Shown here piece after piece: positions 24,661 to 37,985 of a stretch of 64,000 bases of DNA. The notes under the pieces are model-generated. The model saw only the letters and a list, made by a program, of their open reading frames with translations. It had not been told where the DNA came from and made no database searches. Where the stretch lies: positions 844,506 through 908,505 of the forward strand of contig JAINUG010000165.1 of assembly GCA_029706075.1 (NCBI GenBank), written 5' to 3'. Each line of letters starts with the position of its first letter. The stretch's first letter is position 1. This DNA is from Aldrovandia affinis (lineage: Eukaryota; Chordata; Actinopteri; Notacanthiformes; Halosauridae). A program made the position numbers and the translations under genes.

Positions 24661-24896
24661 TAGGGGTGTAACGGTACAAAAAAATCGAGGGTTCATAATT
24701 TACTGAACAAAGTAAGGCACATAACTTTCTTTGTTACATACATTTTTTCCGTCAATACTGCTGCAAACAAACATTTAAAAAAATTCCTCACGTGCGTTAA
24801 AGCAAGATTTCATTCGTTCAGTTCACAGCCAGAGTACCGAACCTAAAGTCCTGCACCGAACGGTTCGGTACGAATACGTGTACCGTTACATCCCTA
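24661..24896. mobile_element. hAT-type MITE in the unit C intron, complete
   Basis: Ends TAGGGGTGTAACGGTAC and the inverse of TAGGGATGTAACGGTAC. The 8-bp target duplication GTATCTTG is at 24653-24660 and 24897-24904. D and E (from about 57305 and 63770) keep the left half, and A and B keep the right half, so the insertion is older than the cluster. Confidence 0.88.
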
Positions 24897-25515
24897 GTAT
24901 CTTGTATTTTTGGCTTTTATTGTTTGATGCATACTTTCCGTTTAGTAGTTTATTGGGGACATACGTTGGAAATTAGCTTTGGGTATATTAGCTTTTAGCT
25001 ATGCACTTAATGTAATGCATCTGATGCTTGTTTTTTACATTGTGACGATGCTTTTGCTATGACCCTGACAAACAAACAGACAAATAAAATACAAAAAGAA
25101 AACAGACATTTTATATCGCTACCCTTGTATGGTTTGCTAGCTCCTATTGTAAAGACTGTGATGGAAACAAATAAGTGAGACTACATACTGTATAATTATC
25201 CATCAATTTCATGTGAGCTTTCATATGATAGGTCACCCGACTTTGATGGATAATGATGCTAAACTCAGGCTCATGCTAAACTATTTTAATCATTAACTTG
25301 AAGTAATTTATAAATGCTAATTTCTTTGTTTCTTTGAATAAAGCCCAATCTGAAAAAATGGCCAGTTACCACTGACATCTACCATGGGAAATAATGTTAT
25401 ATCAGTTAATACAGGTTTATAGCATTGATGCATGTGTGTGCCAACACACTTCTCTCCTCTGATGCAGTAGGACCAGTTTGATTGAGGCTAAATCCCTACC
25501 CCCGTTTCCCTGCAG

Positions 25516-27427
<1,912 letters not shown>

Positions 27428-29660
27428 GGGAAGTGTTTTAATTAAGATTTAGTTTAAGCGGGCAGTGGAGAATTCATTCAGGTTTATTTAGGCACAGGCA
27501 GACTCCTTAAAGAATCTTCATTTTGTTGCTTCATTTCTTGACCCAAATATGTATTGAATTGTCTTAAATGATATATTTGGCAGAATTAAAAATGTTGAAC
27601 ACGGACAGTACAGTGTGACCAAGGATTGTGCAAGCAGCTGTCACGTGTGTTGTGTGTGAATAAAATCCCTTTTGCCAGACCCTACTGTCACACCAACTGC
27701 AGTCTAGAGATCCCCTGCCATTGGTGAAGCCATCATTCAATTACTGCACAATAACTTCACCACATGATGTAATTTTGTGAATTGTCAATGTAGGCAATGC
27801 TGGTAGCCTATAAATGTCATGCATTCAAACTAGTTATCATCAGGGATCAGGGCTGGACTGGGAGAAAAAATCGGCCCTGCCATTTCGCGCTCAGACCGGC
27901 CCGGCACCCGGTGTGAGCGCCGCATTTTCTGTCAACCGGGGGGTGCTGCTGCGCGAATAAATCTGTCGACGGGGCGGGGGGTGCTGCGCGAAAAGAAGCT
28001 GAGACCAGTTCGTTTATATGCGCGAAAAATTTATTGCGCCTCGGAACACCCGGTCCGTGGTATAATATATATAAAATGATTCTACCGGCCCTACCGAGGC
28101 CCTACCGGCCCAAGACTAGACCGGCCCACCGGGCATTTGCCCGGTAGACTATATAGCCAGTCCAGCCCTGTCAGGGATGTAGATTAAGTAGTGTACCAAC
28201 AGATTCCAGTAACGTTCTCAGAAGTGATGGGAAAATGCACGTTTAATGACAAACACAACACAATTTTCAGGTACATTTCAGTAAGTACTATTTATGCCCA
28301 CTGCATCATCTGACTTCAATCTGTTGCTTGTTAGTTTGTTAGCTAGCGATTAACCAGATACTTCCTGCTGCTGTAACCCATAGTTAACTTTAGCAGAAGC
28401 AATGGGAAAATGATAATTTAATGGTTAAAAAATTCAGTTATCATATTCTGTGGTGTTTTCAGGTTTCTTTCCCCCTGTGATAATGTGATACGGCTGGTCA
28501 TGTGCTGTTGGGGGGGGAAAAGTATAAAAAATAAAAAAAAATATAAAGTAAAATGTAAAATTAAATTAAAAAATATATTTTATTTGTTATTGTTTTTTCA
28601 TTATTTGGATTACTTTTACATAAAGGTTATTATTCTATTAAAGTTCTGAAATATGTTTTCTATTTGTATGGAGTAATGAGTAAAATAAAGGTTATTCTTA
28701 TCTGTCCATCACAAGTTTAATGCTGATATTTAATTTGTTTTTACTGAATAACTAATCAGTATTTGTAATAACACAAACTATTCTTCTTGTATTTAAAAAA
28801 AAAAAATGTTGTTCCAAAATAGTGGATACTGTAACAAGCATGTTGAAAATTGTATACTGTCCCTGTTAAATAAACCCTTGTTTATTGTATGTGTATGTTA
28901 TGTGTATACACTATCTCCACAAATGTAATTTAACATTGTTGGATTGTATAGACCCCCATCATATAATGATGTGTTTTTTCAAAATTTAATTGAACTCTTG
29001 AAGAAATGTGACCACAATAAGCAGCTAATTCTTATGTAAAATACTTGTATTTGCTCCATTTGAAATGCAAGATCTTAAAACAACTTACAAAAGGCTACCA
29101 ATTCAATATCCCTCACAAGAAAAATATTTCAATTTCTTATGCACAGTTTTAGTTAAGAAATACATATGAAACACATATTTCTAAATTTGTTTTATTGATT
29201 GGTTTCATATAAAATAATATTTTTATTTTTATTTGAGCCAAATTGCAGTTGCATATTGAGTGATATTAGTGTTACCACAAATTTGAATTTCATCATATTG
29301 AATTTATAACGCTTGCATTGGATAATTGTATGCAAAAATGTAATCTATTGCACGATATGAAGTTGAAACTAATGGTCTGTAATCAAATTTAATTATTATT
29401 ACATTCAGCTTTTAAACATTCAATTTAAATGCACTTTTTTAAAAATCCAAAAACATTCACATTTCTGAGACGCATCCGGGGATTTAGTTAGGAAAACGCA
29501 GAAGATCATGGATTTAATCGGACTCCCTTCCAAACAACCATGCAAGAGAACAGGTGACCACCTGACAGAAGTCTGGGCAATAGTGCTTCTGTCAACATTA
29601 AATAGTACAACTTGAATCGACTGCAATGTTTTTGGTAACCAATCGTGTTGGTGTTACAGG
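27428..29660 (+). other. Unit C 3' flank
   Basis: It is homologous (inverted) to 11110-12794 downstream of unit B. It contains a hAT MITE (27848-28170) and AT-rich low-complexity sequence around 28500-28620. No gene was seen. Confidence 0.7.
27848..28170. mobile_element. hAT-type MITE, longer relative of the 17494 element
   Basis: Same termini (CAGGGCTGGACTGGGA). The 8-bp target duplication TCAGGGAT is at 27840-27847 and 28171-28178. The empty site is preserved downstream of unit B at 12486-12493. The 323-bp body is GC-rich in places and non-coding. Confidence 0.93.
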
Positions 29661-29699
29661 ACTAATTACTGTGTATTAATACTGGGTATTAATACAGCG

Positions 29700-29915
29700 A
29701 TAGACATCATTGCAGGCATCTGCGTACCATACCTGTAACACTGGGAAGGAAAAGGTTAGTAATTATTATTATTTTTTTTTTATTAAGTGGAGTAAGCAGG
29801 GGTATATAGTGTTGAACAAGTAGGCAGTGGTGATGACAATTAGCTAGATATACAGAATTCAGTGGTAGTGGAGTCTGAAAAGATGGGTTTTGAGTCTCTT
29901 GCGGAAGATCTGTAC
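29700..29915 (-). mobile_element. L2-like LINE 3' end, minus copy
   Basis: It matches the minus arm of the inverted LINE pair in units A and B (CCATACCTGTAACACTGG, then the AAGTAGGCAGTGGTGATG stretch). It stops at about 29910 where the unrelated GTACACAAAGGTACAG sequence starts. Confidence 0.65.
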
Positions 29916-30085
29916 ACAAAGGTACAGAACTCTGCTGACCTTAAACCGACCTGGGCAGAGGAAGCCAGTCACGTCCCCCTGCTCTCAACCTGACGTTTCT
30001 CGGCTACAGGGCCTAGCCTTTACCACTTGAGAGCCCTTGTGCTTAGAGAAATGTATGAATGTATATATTTTTATGAATTTATAGT

Positions 30086-30604
30086 GGTTCTGTGTGGCTC
30101 AGTAGGTAGAACATGGTTCTGTGTGGCTCAGTAGGTAGAGCATGGTTCTGTGTGTCTCAGTAGGTAGAGCGTGGTTCTGTGTGGCTCAGTAGGTACAGTG
30201 TGGTTCTGTGTCTCTCAGTAGGTAGAGCGTGGTTCTGTGTGGCTCAGTAGGTAGAGCATGGTTCTGTGTGGCTCAGTAGGTAGAGTGTGGTTCTATGTGG
30301 CTCAGGTAAAGCGTGGTACTGTGTGGCTCAGTAGGTAGAGCATGGTTCTGTGTGGCTCAGTAGGTAGAGCGTGGTTCTGTGTGGCTCAGTAGGTAGAGTG
30401 TGGTTCTGTGTGGCTCAGTAGGTAGAGTGTGGTTCTGTGTGGCTCTGTAGGTAGAGTATGGTTCTGTGTGGCTCAGTAGGTAGAGCATGGTTCTGTGTGG
30501 CTCAGTAGGTAGAGCGTGGTTCTGTGTGGCTCAGTAGGTAGAGTGTGGTTCTGTGTGGCTCAGTAGGTAGAGCATGGTTCTGTGTGGCTCAGTAGGTAGA
30601 GTGT
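30086..30604 (+). repeat. Tandem array of 18 copies of a 29-bp SINE head unit (Pol III A box)
   Basis: The unit is GGTTCTGTGTGGCTCAG followed by TAGGTAGAGCRT. There are 18 successive copies; copy 8 is 3 bases short and the last runs into the SINE body. Each copy carries TGGCTCAGTAGG, the A-box core of the tRNA-derived SINE at 37986-38135. The last bases vary (CAT, CGT, TGT), giving a partial higher-order order, for example copies 9-11 and 14-16. Only one B box follows, at about 30628-30640. Confidence 0.95.
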
Positions 30605-30690
30605 GGCATTGGCAGTGCTTAGGTTGTGGGTTCAATTCCCACTGGGACCACATATACTGAAATGTATACATTCACTACTGTAAGTTGCAC
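30605..30690 (+). mobile_element. Body of the tRNA-derived SINE downstream of the A-box array
   Basis: It holds GGTTGTGGGTTCAATTCCC (B box) and CCACATATACTGAAATGTA, colinear with the simple SINE at 37986-38135. Its LINE-type tail is degraded (TGTAAGTTGCACATAGG). Confidence 0.85.
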
Positions 30691-30765
30691 ATAGGTATGA
30701 CTTAAATTAATATTACGTTCTGGAGACTCCTAAACACTAAATGCCAAAAACGGGGTCTGGTGCAC

Positions 30766-30796
30766 GCTGTCACGCTGCCTGTTAGGCAGTGACAGC
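30766..30796. other. Short strong hairpin
   Basis: The arms GCTGTCA and TGACAGC enclose CTGCCT and AGGCAG with a 3-base loop and a 2-base bulge. There is no associated gene. It may be a relic of a small inverted repeat. Confidence 0.5.
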
Positions 30797-30982
30797 TGTG
30801 TAATAAATAAATAAAATTCAATATTTTTAGGTCAAAGGTTGTGGGATTAAGTTTTATAATATTATCATTGTCTTAATTGATTAAATATGTAATTTGAATA
30901 TGTCAAATATACCACGGCTGAAAAGCAAAGATAACGATAATGTGACTGTTCCTTTTTATTTACTTTCCATTGAAATAATTTT

Positions 30983-31375
30983 TATTTTTAATTTTAATTT
31001 TTTTAAATTTATTTCAGATTTTTCCCCCGTTTTTCTCCCAATTTAGTAGCCAATTATACCCTCTATTTTATTTTTAATTCCCCACCCTCACGAGTCCGCC
31101 GCCCGTCCTCCGGGAACGAGATTCGTATTCCTGGACCTATTTCCCCGCCTTCTTTCGAGACGGAGATCTTCCACGGACTCCATTAACCTTCTCCTCGGCG
31201 GACTCGTGCCGCTCTCCCTCCCCTCCCGGAGGCGGACAGCCAAATGCCGCCTCCGATCGGGCTGACGACCAGGGCCGGTCTGGTAGAAACGCGGGTTTCG
31301 ATCCGCGTCTCTGACGGGCAGCGCACACCGCTCCAAAGCGCGGTGCACTAGACCGCTGGGCCATCCGCCAGCCCC
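30983..31375 (-). mobile_element. tRNA-derived SINE (family with CCAATTTGGGAGAAAA-type tail)
   Basis: On the minus strand the head GGATGGCCCAGCGG (A box) and GGATCGAAACCC (B box) precede a GC-rich body and an AT-rich tail related to GTAATTGGCTAC. The target duplication CCATTGAAATAATTT flanks it (about 30968-30982 and 31376-31390). Other members are at 36298, 36837, 37168, 38869, 42100, 43325 and 43590. Confidence 0.85.
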
Positions 31376-31390
31376 CATTGAAATAATTTG

Positions 31391-33257
31391 CATGTGCCTT
31401 TAATGTCACTCAAGACAGTGGCTGACTAGACATATATTTGGCATTCAATTATATTACATTTTTTATTATACTGTTTTATTTCATAGGGAGAGGGTGCCAA
31501 TGGCAGATGGACATAGCTACTGGATTTACAAGTATCATACAAGTATCATAGTATCATTGCGCCATAGTGTTTCTTGCTTGTACCAAGCACAAGCTTTGTG
31601 GCATTTATGTATTCATATATAATCTGATGCGTGTAAGTATTTTACTCTTAAATGTGTTTTTTTCCCCAACCCTTTACAGATTACCTGACCTGCTGACCTG
31701 CTGGCATCAGAGGACACAAGTGTGAGAAGAGGTTCCTGGATTATCTTCGGATAGATTCCTCAAAGCCTGGACGTTTAAATTCAGTCACACCCCACCTGTT
31801 CTGTACTGATTCAGGATAGACCTTCCCTTGTTTACACATAGGACTATTTAACGTTGACATTTTTGAGAGAGAAACAGGACTAAAACTAGACTCGAGGGCA
31901 ACCGATGGATGTTTTGCTATTTTTGAACAATAATCCACATCGGAGCGGCTCTTATTCTCCAGTGGGGAACTTAAAAGACAAGCCCTGGAAGATTTGAAAA
32001 ATATTTTTTTGCAAGAAAGCTGAGAGGTTCACGGTCAGTTAGCAGAACTGTCATGTCATTGCTGTCGTGGGAGTTTCCTCCCAAATAAATGTGACCGATT
32101 ATTAAATGTTGTTGTTCATTAAATGTCACCCTCAGTCGAGTGCTTTGTAGGCCCGCAGAATTGGGGGCGATGCACTTTGGATTTTTCACCTCCCGAATGT
32201 CCTCCTCGAGGGGGGGCAGACTAGAACGTCTGGATGATTCGATTGATAAATTATGCACGTTGCCATTTGGCTTTCCGTGGAGTTCTGACAGTCTTATTCA
32301 ACTGCTCGATCCTGGCATGTTTTTACTTGCATGGCTTGTTTTAAATGTTTTTTTTGTTGTGGTATGGGACAGACCTTAAAAAGAAAATAGTTTAATATAT
32401 AGTTTGTGTGTGGCAAAAGACACACATTTGCAGCTCTTTGATTTGCAGTAACGGTATATATCTTTGATTTTTTTTCTTGTGCTTGTTTTTGATTTGTGCA
32501 CCTTTGTATATGCTCTTAATGCAGAATATATAGTATAGAAGCTTGCACACACATTAAAATTAACCAAATTGAAGAAGTTCAATGAACTCTGACCCTAAAT
32601 AATCTCATCCAATCAAACTTGGTGTGAAAGCTACTTGTGTGCAGCCCAGACACTTACTGCCAACTGTGTTTAATTGCAGCTCACACACTAATGCGATGCT
32701 AAAAACTGTTGGATGGTGTATTTCAGTCAAAACACAGTCATGCAAATAAATGAGGTCTTTTAGGAGTATGAGTTCTCATTTTGTGCTTTTGTTTTTGATA
32801 TTTTGTTTTTTACAATTCAATCAAATTAATAAAGAAAGAAATGTGCAGTTAAATTCATTAATAAATACATCATTGTGCAACTGAATGTCAAAATAAATAG
32901 GCTAAACTCAGCAATAAAATAAATATTTATTTACAAATTGACATCCAAACTGAGCCCTATTTAGAGAGCCAAAATGGCCACCTCCCAACCTGCTCATCTG
33001 GGGGTTGTGGCTGGGGAACAGAGAATGGCTCTTATTGTGTGAAGACTAAAGTTCAAACAGTTGATATAGGTTGCCTTTGGTATTGTTGTGACATCATCAT
33101 TATCACATTTCATCCCAGTGTAAGATCATTCTCATTGGCCGTTGGTTCATTGATTAGTTCTGAGCCCCTCCATGACAGGCCAAGATGATACGCGTTGAGG
33201 ATAACGTTTATCTCTATTTCATGCTTCATGACAAACTGCATTGCCATCCCAGTCTGA
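31391..33257. other. No recognisable gene
   Basis: There is a possible splice-acceptor-like TTTTTTCCCCAACCCTTTACAG at about 31658-31679 but no coding frame follows it. AATAAA-type signals occur near 32080 and 32890. I recognise no repeat or RNA in this stretch. Confidence 0.4.
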
Positions 33258-35140
33258 GGGCCCTATTTTCATGCCAGCGCTAAGCGGCATTATGCCCTAG
33301 CACTGGCAAATTGCCAGTTTGGTCTGTCGCAAACAGAATATTTCCTGTCTCTACCGAGTTTGGGAACTTCGTGGTGTGCAATGAAGGCGTTTGCGCAACT
33401 ATGGGTTGGGCAGCGAAATAGGGGGTGTGACAATGAAAACAGTCGGCGCTATGCAAGTTTGGTGTCAAATAATGAGTTTGTGCTAATGTCCAACTAGACC
33501 ACCTCTTAACGCAAACGCTGGCACTCTGTGCAATTTGGTGACTTTATTGATGCGCACATACAGTATGAGCATAAGATTATCTGAAATCACATGAGAATGT
33601 TTTGTGAATATTGTAAATTTCCCCCCACGTTACCTATCATCCAATCCATGGGTAACTTGCAAGCTGTAATCATTTACACTAAAAACGAATAACTAAGCTA
33701 AAAGCTTGTGGTTATTCAATGCACGGACATGAAAGACTGAAGCCAGCAGGCCATCCATCGCTACCGTTCAGTAAGATACACCTGTTAAATAAATATATGT
33801 TTGTACAGTGGGGAAAATAAGTATTTCACCCCCTGCTGATTTTGTGAGTTTGCCCCCTTACAAAGAAAGGAACGGAACGGTCGGTCTATACATTTCATGG
33901 TAGGTTCATCTTAACAGTGAGAGACAGAATATTTTTTTTTAATCCCAGAAAATACTTATTTTCCTCAATAAAACACAAATAAATGTTTAAAATTCATATA
34001 ATGTGATTTTCTGGGATTTTTTTAAATATTCTGTCTCTCACTGTTAAGATGAACCTACCATGAAAATTATAGACCGTTCCTTTCTTTGTAAGGGGGCAAA
34101 CTCACAAAATCAGCAGTGGGTGAAATACTTATTTTCCCCACTGTATGCACATTGTTTTTCTTATGTGAAAGGATTTTATTCTTTCCATTTGCACAACAGA
34201 AAATGGAGTACATAATTGGACGCCGAAGGTGATACCGTGAGCATTACCCTGGGTTTGGTAGCCGGTGTTCGGCTATCAGTTCGGCTGTACATGCAGTTTC
34301 TTCCAGTCTTGTCCAACATGCAAATGAGTTTATTACCTTTCCTACACCCGACAGCCAGCAGAGAACTAAACAGGATTTTTATACGCAATGTGGATTCCCT
34401 GGGGTCTTGGGTGCCATTGACTGCACACATGTGCAGTTGCGCGCACCATCTGATCACGGTATTATTTATGTGACTTGGAAGGGGGTCCACTCCATTAATA
34501 TCCAGGTGGTTTGTGATGCACACTCCAGGGTGATGCATGTAGGCCTACTGCATGATGAACATAAATGAAACAGGCCTAGTTGCAGTTGTGAGTTTTTTTA
34601 TTCATTGCTTTCCATTGAACAATTACATTAAATTATAAGTTGGAAAGCCTACAAATAAGGAAAGAAGGGATGGTAAAATAAAACACTTTCTTTTAGCAAT
34701 GTAGGTCTCAAAATATAAACTCAAATCATGAAAATAACAAATTAATGTGCGCCTTGTTTTCCCCCTCTGATTCGCTTGCCAACTTTTCCGCACCTTCCAC
34801 ACAAGCAAATCGCTCTCCCCTTTTGAGAAGCGCTCCTGGCGCAGCCGCGCAAAACTGTCATCCATGTCAGGAAATTGTCAATTTGCTATAGCGTTAGCGC
34901 ACTGGTATTTAAAGGGATAGAAAATAGGTGTTCTGATTGGCCATTATGAAACCAAACCCCCACCACACCCACATGTATTTAAAAAAAGTTAATCCAACCT
35001 CTTTTACAACTGCGCCAGAGGTGCGCTATTGTCCTAAGTCACGAAAATACAGAAATTGCGTTAGACACGCCCTAAAGCGCCACCGTCCTCACTTTGTGCC
35101 TGCGTTACCGACACCGTCCTGATTCACCAAATTAGGGCCC
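33258..35140 (+). mobile_element. PIF/Harbinger DNA transposon remnant
   Basis: Ends GGGCCCTATTTT and the inverse of GGGCCCTAATTT, with flanking TGA on both sides (33255-33257 and 35141-35143). A transposase remnant at about 34384-34561 encodes GVLGAIDCTHVQLRAP, the first catalytic Asp block of HARBI1-like DDE transposases, followed by VHSINIQVVCDAHSRV. The rest of the transposase and the Myb-like partner protein are absent. A palindromic Tc1-type MITE is inserted at 33806. Confidence 0.8.
33806..34143. mobile_element. Palindromic Tc1-type MITE
   Basis: The 338-bp element is almost entirely two inverted arms of about 150 bases (ends CAGTGGGGAAAATAAGTATT), flanked by TA. It has no coding capacity. 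It is inserted inside the Harbinger element, so it is the younger of the two. Confidence 0.92.
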
Positions 35141-35235
35141 TGAGAGTCCAAACCGCCTAGCGCAGGGAGTTTACTCTGTCCTACATGGAGTAGTCTTATC
35201 GTAAAGTCCCCTTAATCCTTGTTTATAGTCACCAG

Positions 35236-35392
35236 CAAGGCCGTAACCATGGAGTCAACATTGGGGGGGACCAAATCAATTTATTTATATTTTTTATATC
35301 AGCTAGGCTATATATTGGGGGGGACATTTTGAGCATATCTGAATATTGGGGGGGATGTGTCCCCCCCAATATATATGGTAATTTCGGCCTTG
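35236..35392. mobile_element. Small hAT-type MITE
   Basis: 157 bp with ends CAAGGCCGTAA and the inverse of CAAGGCCGAAA. The perfect 8-bp target duplication GTCACCAG is at 35228-35235 and 35393-35400. The interior has three ATTGGGGGGGA-like repeats. Confidence 0.9.
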
Positions 35393-35867
35393 GTCACCAG
35401 TATGTCCCTAGTTTTGATTAAGTCATTGCGATAAAGAAATTGCACTTGATTAGATTTATCTAGTTCATTTGTTATGAACCTATGCTGACGTTTAGGACTG
35501 CTTATTGCAATTTAAGTTGGGATTAATTGTCTTATTTTGTCAGTTTGTAGAGCGATGGATAGATATTGGTAAGAGTAGTTTACCATATAATTGCAATTTA
35601 GTCAAATTGTCAATATATTTGCCAATATGCAAATGAATCACGAGAAAATTGCTAAAAATTGACTTAATGGTGAGACATGCATTTCTTGAATTTAAATCAC
35701 CATAAAACGTGTTAAAAATGCATCGCTTGAATTATGTAAAATAAGCATGACCCTTGAACTTCACACGACTGCACGTTGATGCAACCTGTCATTCAGTGCA
35801 GTGGTAAACATACTAGCTTAACTAGCCTAACCCTCGGTGCACGGTCAGCTAGCTAGCAAGCGAAAAA

Positions 35868-36825
35868 ATGATTTACTGGCGAAAAGATCGATTTCTTCCT
35901 CAAGCTGCTGCCCCCTCCACATCAGCAAGTGAACCTGAGGCTGAACGTGAACCTTCAAAATGTTCTCAAAAATATGATGGATCTTTTCTTCAGTATGGAT
36001 TTACGAGCGTCATTGAGAACAACGAGGAAAAGCCCGAATTGTGCAGTAATGTCCTGTCTAGTGAGAGTATGAAACCAAACAAACGTAAAAGACACTTTGA
36101 GACAACACACAAAGGATACATGATCAAGCCAACCTCATATTTCGAAAGAAAATGCAATGACCTGAGCAGGCAGCGGATGCACTTTAGAAATTTTTCCGTC
36201 GTGCGATCGGACACTACAAGGACTGCATTCTCGATTTTTAGTGGAGTTTTGGTTTGGAGCAAAAGGGGATTACCTAGAGATGACACTGCATTTTAAAGGA
36301 AATTTTGTTTCAGATTTTTTCCCATTTTCTCCCAATTTGGTATCCAATTACATCAGCTATTTTCATGTCAATCCCCCCCCTCGTACGATGAGTTCGCTGC
36401 CGTAGCCCTGTGACCGGCGGTGTCGAAGGCGAGACGACACTCGCCAAGCCGTCGACCATAACTCCGGCACCCCAGAGCCACTCCTGTGCGCAGTGAACAT
36501 CCTGTCAGCTTCCCTCCCCCCTCCAATTGCCTCCCCTGGTGGCACCCCCAGCCAGAGCCGACTCTGGCGTGATGGGGAATCGAACCCCGGTCACCGTGGA
36601 CAGCGTCAAACGTTGTAGCCACTGGACCACGCGGGAGGCCTACTGTGCATTTTAAAACTTCTGGTTCCCTTTGTAAGCACTTATTTGTGTGAAGCCGGAT
36701 TTAGTGCTCTTGTTTGCATGAAGTCAAAGTACCGGTCCAGGCTAGATGAGACAGCTGACATGAGATGCACACTCTCAACTACACCCCCTGACTTTGACAG
36801 GCTGCAGCGCGACCATCTCATTAGA
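35868..36825 (+). pseudogene. ZBED5-like hAT transposase pseudogene, split by a SINE
   Basis: The first part (35868-36296) encodes a charged N-terminus and a degraded BED zinc finger. KPNKRKRHFETTH keeps the His pair, but the Cys pair is reduced to one Cys (PELCSN). The second part (about 36657-36825) encodes the C-terminal hAT dimerisation region: STYLCEAGFSALVCMKSKYR then LSTTPPDF. The catalytic middle is deleted. A minus-strand SINE at 36298-36641 separates the parts, and another SINE follows at 36837. It is non-functional as a transposase. Confidence 0.8.
36298..36645 (-). mobile_element. tRNA-derived SINE inserted in the ZBED pseudogene
   Basis: Minus-strand head GCGTGGTCCAGTGGCTA (A box) and GGGGTTCGATTCCCC (B box). 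The target duplication TGCATTTTAAA is at 36287-36297 and 36646-36656. Tail as in the family at 30983. Confidence 0.85.
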
Positions 36826-36836
36826 CATGGTGAGTT

Positions 36837-37075
36837 AGCCGGGAGTGCCACTGGGGCAGCAATTGGCTGTCCGCCCCAGGGATGGGGGTTCTGGGATGCC
36901 GGAATTACAGTCGACAGCACAACGAGTGCCATCTCGGAGGAGGCAATGCTTCGCCATTGTCACTGCCGGTCACAGGGCTACGGCAGCGAACTATGAGGGA
37001 GGGGATTGAACTAAGCACAGCAGGAGTAATTGGCTACCAATTTTTGAGAAAAACTGGGATTTTTTTTTTTTTTTA
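36837..37075 (+). mobile_element. 5'-truncated SINE, same tail family
   Basis: It lacks the tRNA head, starts inside the body and ends GTAATTGGCTACCAATTTTT plus a T-rich run. The perfect 14-bp target duplication AGACATGGTGAGTT is at 36823-36836 and 37076-37089. Confidence 0.85.
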
Positions 37076-37167
37076 AGACATGGTGAGTTCAAATGAACAT
37101 GAGGGCCAATGTACTGTGCTTTAATTAATTTATTAATTTAACCATGATTTATTCAGGGAAGACATAT

Positions 37168-37322
37168 TGAGATATATCGGGTTCCATCTAGGAGGAGGCA
37201 TTCCGTCTAGGAGGAGGCGGATCCCGGAGGACGGGTGGCAGACTCGGGGGGGAGGGTGAATTGAAATAAACAGAGGATATAATTGGCAAACAAATTGGGA
37301 GAAAAACGGAAAAAATTTGAAA
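37168..37322 (+). mobile_element. SINE tail fragment
   Basis: It holds TCTAGGAGGAGGC twice, then the conserved tail TTGGCAAACAAATTGGGAG. It is only the 3' part of the same SINE family. Confidence 0.6.
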
Positions 37323-37326
37323 CTAA

Positions 37327-37542
37327 CATCTCTCTCTCTCTCTGTCTCTCACTCTCTCCCTCTCTCTCTCTGTATCTCTCTCCCTTTCTCTCTTTCTCTT
37401 TCTGTCTCTCCTTTTCTTTCTCTCTCTGTCTCTCTCTCTGTCTCTCTCTTTCTCTCTCCCTCTCTCTCTGTCTTTCTCTCTCCCTTTCTCTCTCTCTCTC
37501 TCTTTCTCTCCCTCTCTTTCTCCCTTTCTCTCTGTCTCTCTT

Positions 37543-37584
<42 letters not shown>
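37327..37584. repeat. (CT)n-rich low-complexity tract
   Basis: About 258 bases of CT repeats with scattered TTT and GT interruptions. The long Ser/Leu-rich and Arg/Glu-rich frames on both strands are artefacts of the repeat. Confidence 0.97.
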
Positions 37585-37586
<2 letters not shown>

Positions 37587-37985
37587 CATGCAAAGAGAGG
37601 GTGACTTGTACCAAACCAACACAAGCACAAATAGCATACCTCTGACGTGGTTGCACTGCCAGTCCATCTAAACAGGTGGTTTCCAGTGGGTTTAGGACAG
37701 TGATCTGCAAATTCCGCAAATGCAAAAGCACAAAAATGCCCACGGAGCTCTCTCTATTACTGCGCTCACCTTAGTGCCCGTCTCTCCATTGGTTTGTTGA
37801 GTTTGTGCCTGTTTTTGCGGACCACTGGTTTAGGAGAAGGCTATGATAACTTAATGAGCTTGGTCCGTGTATAAATGTTTTTCAAACAAAATAAAAAATC
37901 CTCATTTGTTGGGTTGTCATTTTGTTTACTATTAATACGCAGTGAGAATCTGGTCAGCACAAAACTGATTTAGCACAGTGGTCAG

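Larger units (their letters stand above)
23581..25515 (+). other. Unit C upstream region
   Basis: It aligns with the upstream regions of D and E (plus) and of A and B (inverted). The conserved module at 24001-24146 contains a mutated ETS-like box (CCGGAAAT, 24009-24016) and a candidate donor at 24147. The intron-like remainder runs to the acceptor TTTCCCTGCAG at 25505-25515. No separate gene was seen. Confidence 0.7.

Noticed and set aside
30086-30604. CRISPR-like array of 29-bp repeats
   Set aside because: There are no unique spacers; units are directly adjacent and match the head of a SINE in a eukaryotic genome.
31088-31409. Arg-rich frames of about 90-100 codons on the minus strand
   Set aside because: They lie entirely inside a GC-rich tRNA-derived SINE.
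36685-36996. 103-codon frame as a separate gene
   Set aside because: Its first half is the C-terminal dimerisation region of a dead hAT transposase and its second half is SINE sequence.
37207-37743. Long Arg/Glu-rich and Ser/Leu-rich frames on both strands
   Set aside because: They come from the (CT)n tract and have no non-repeat content.
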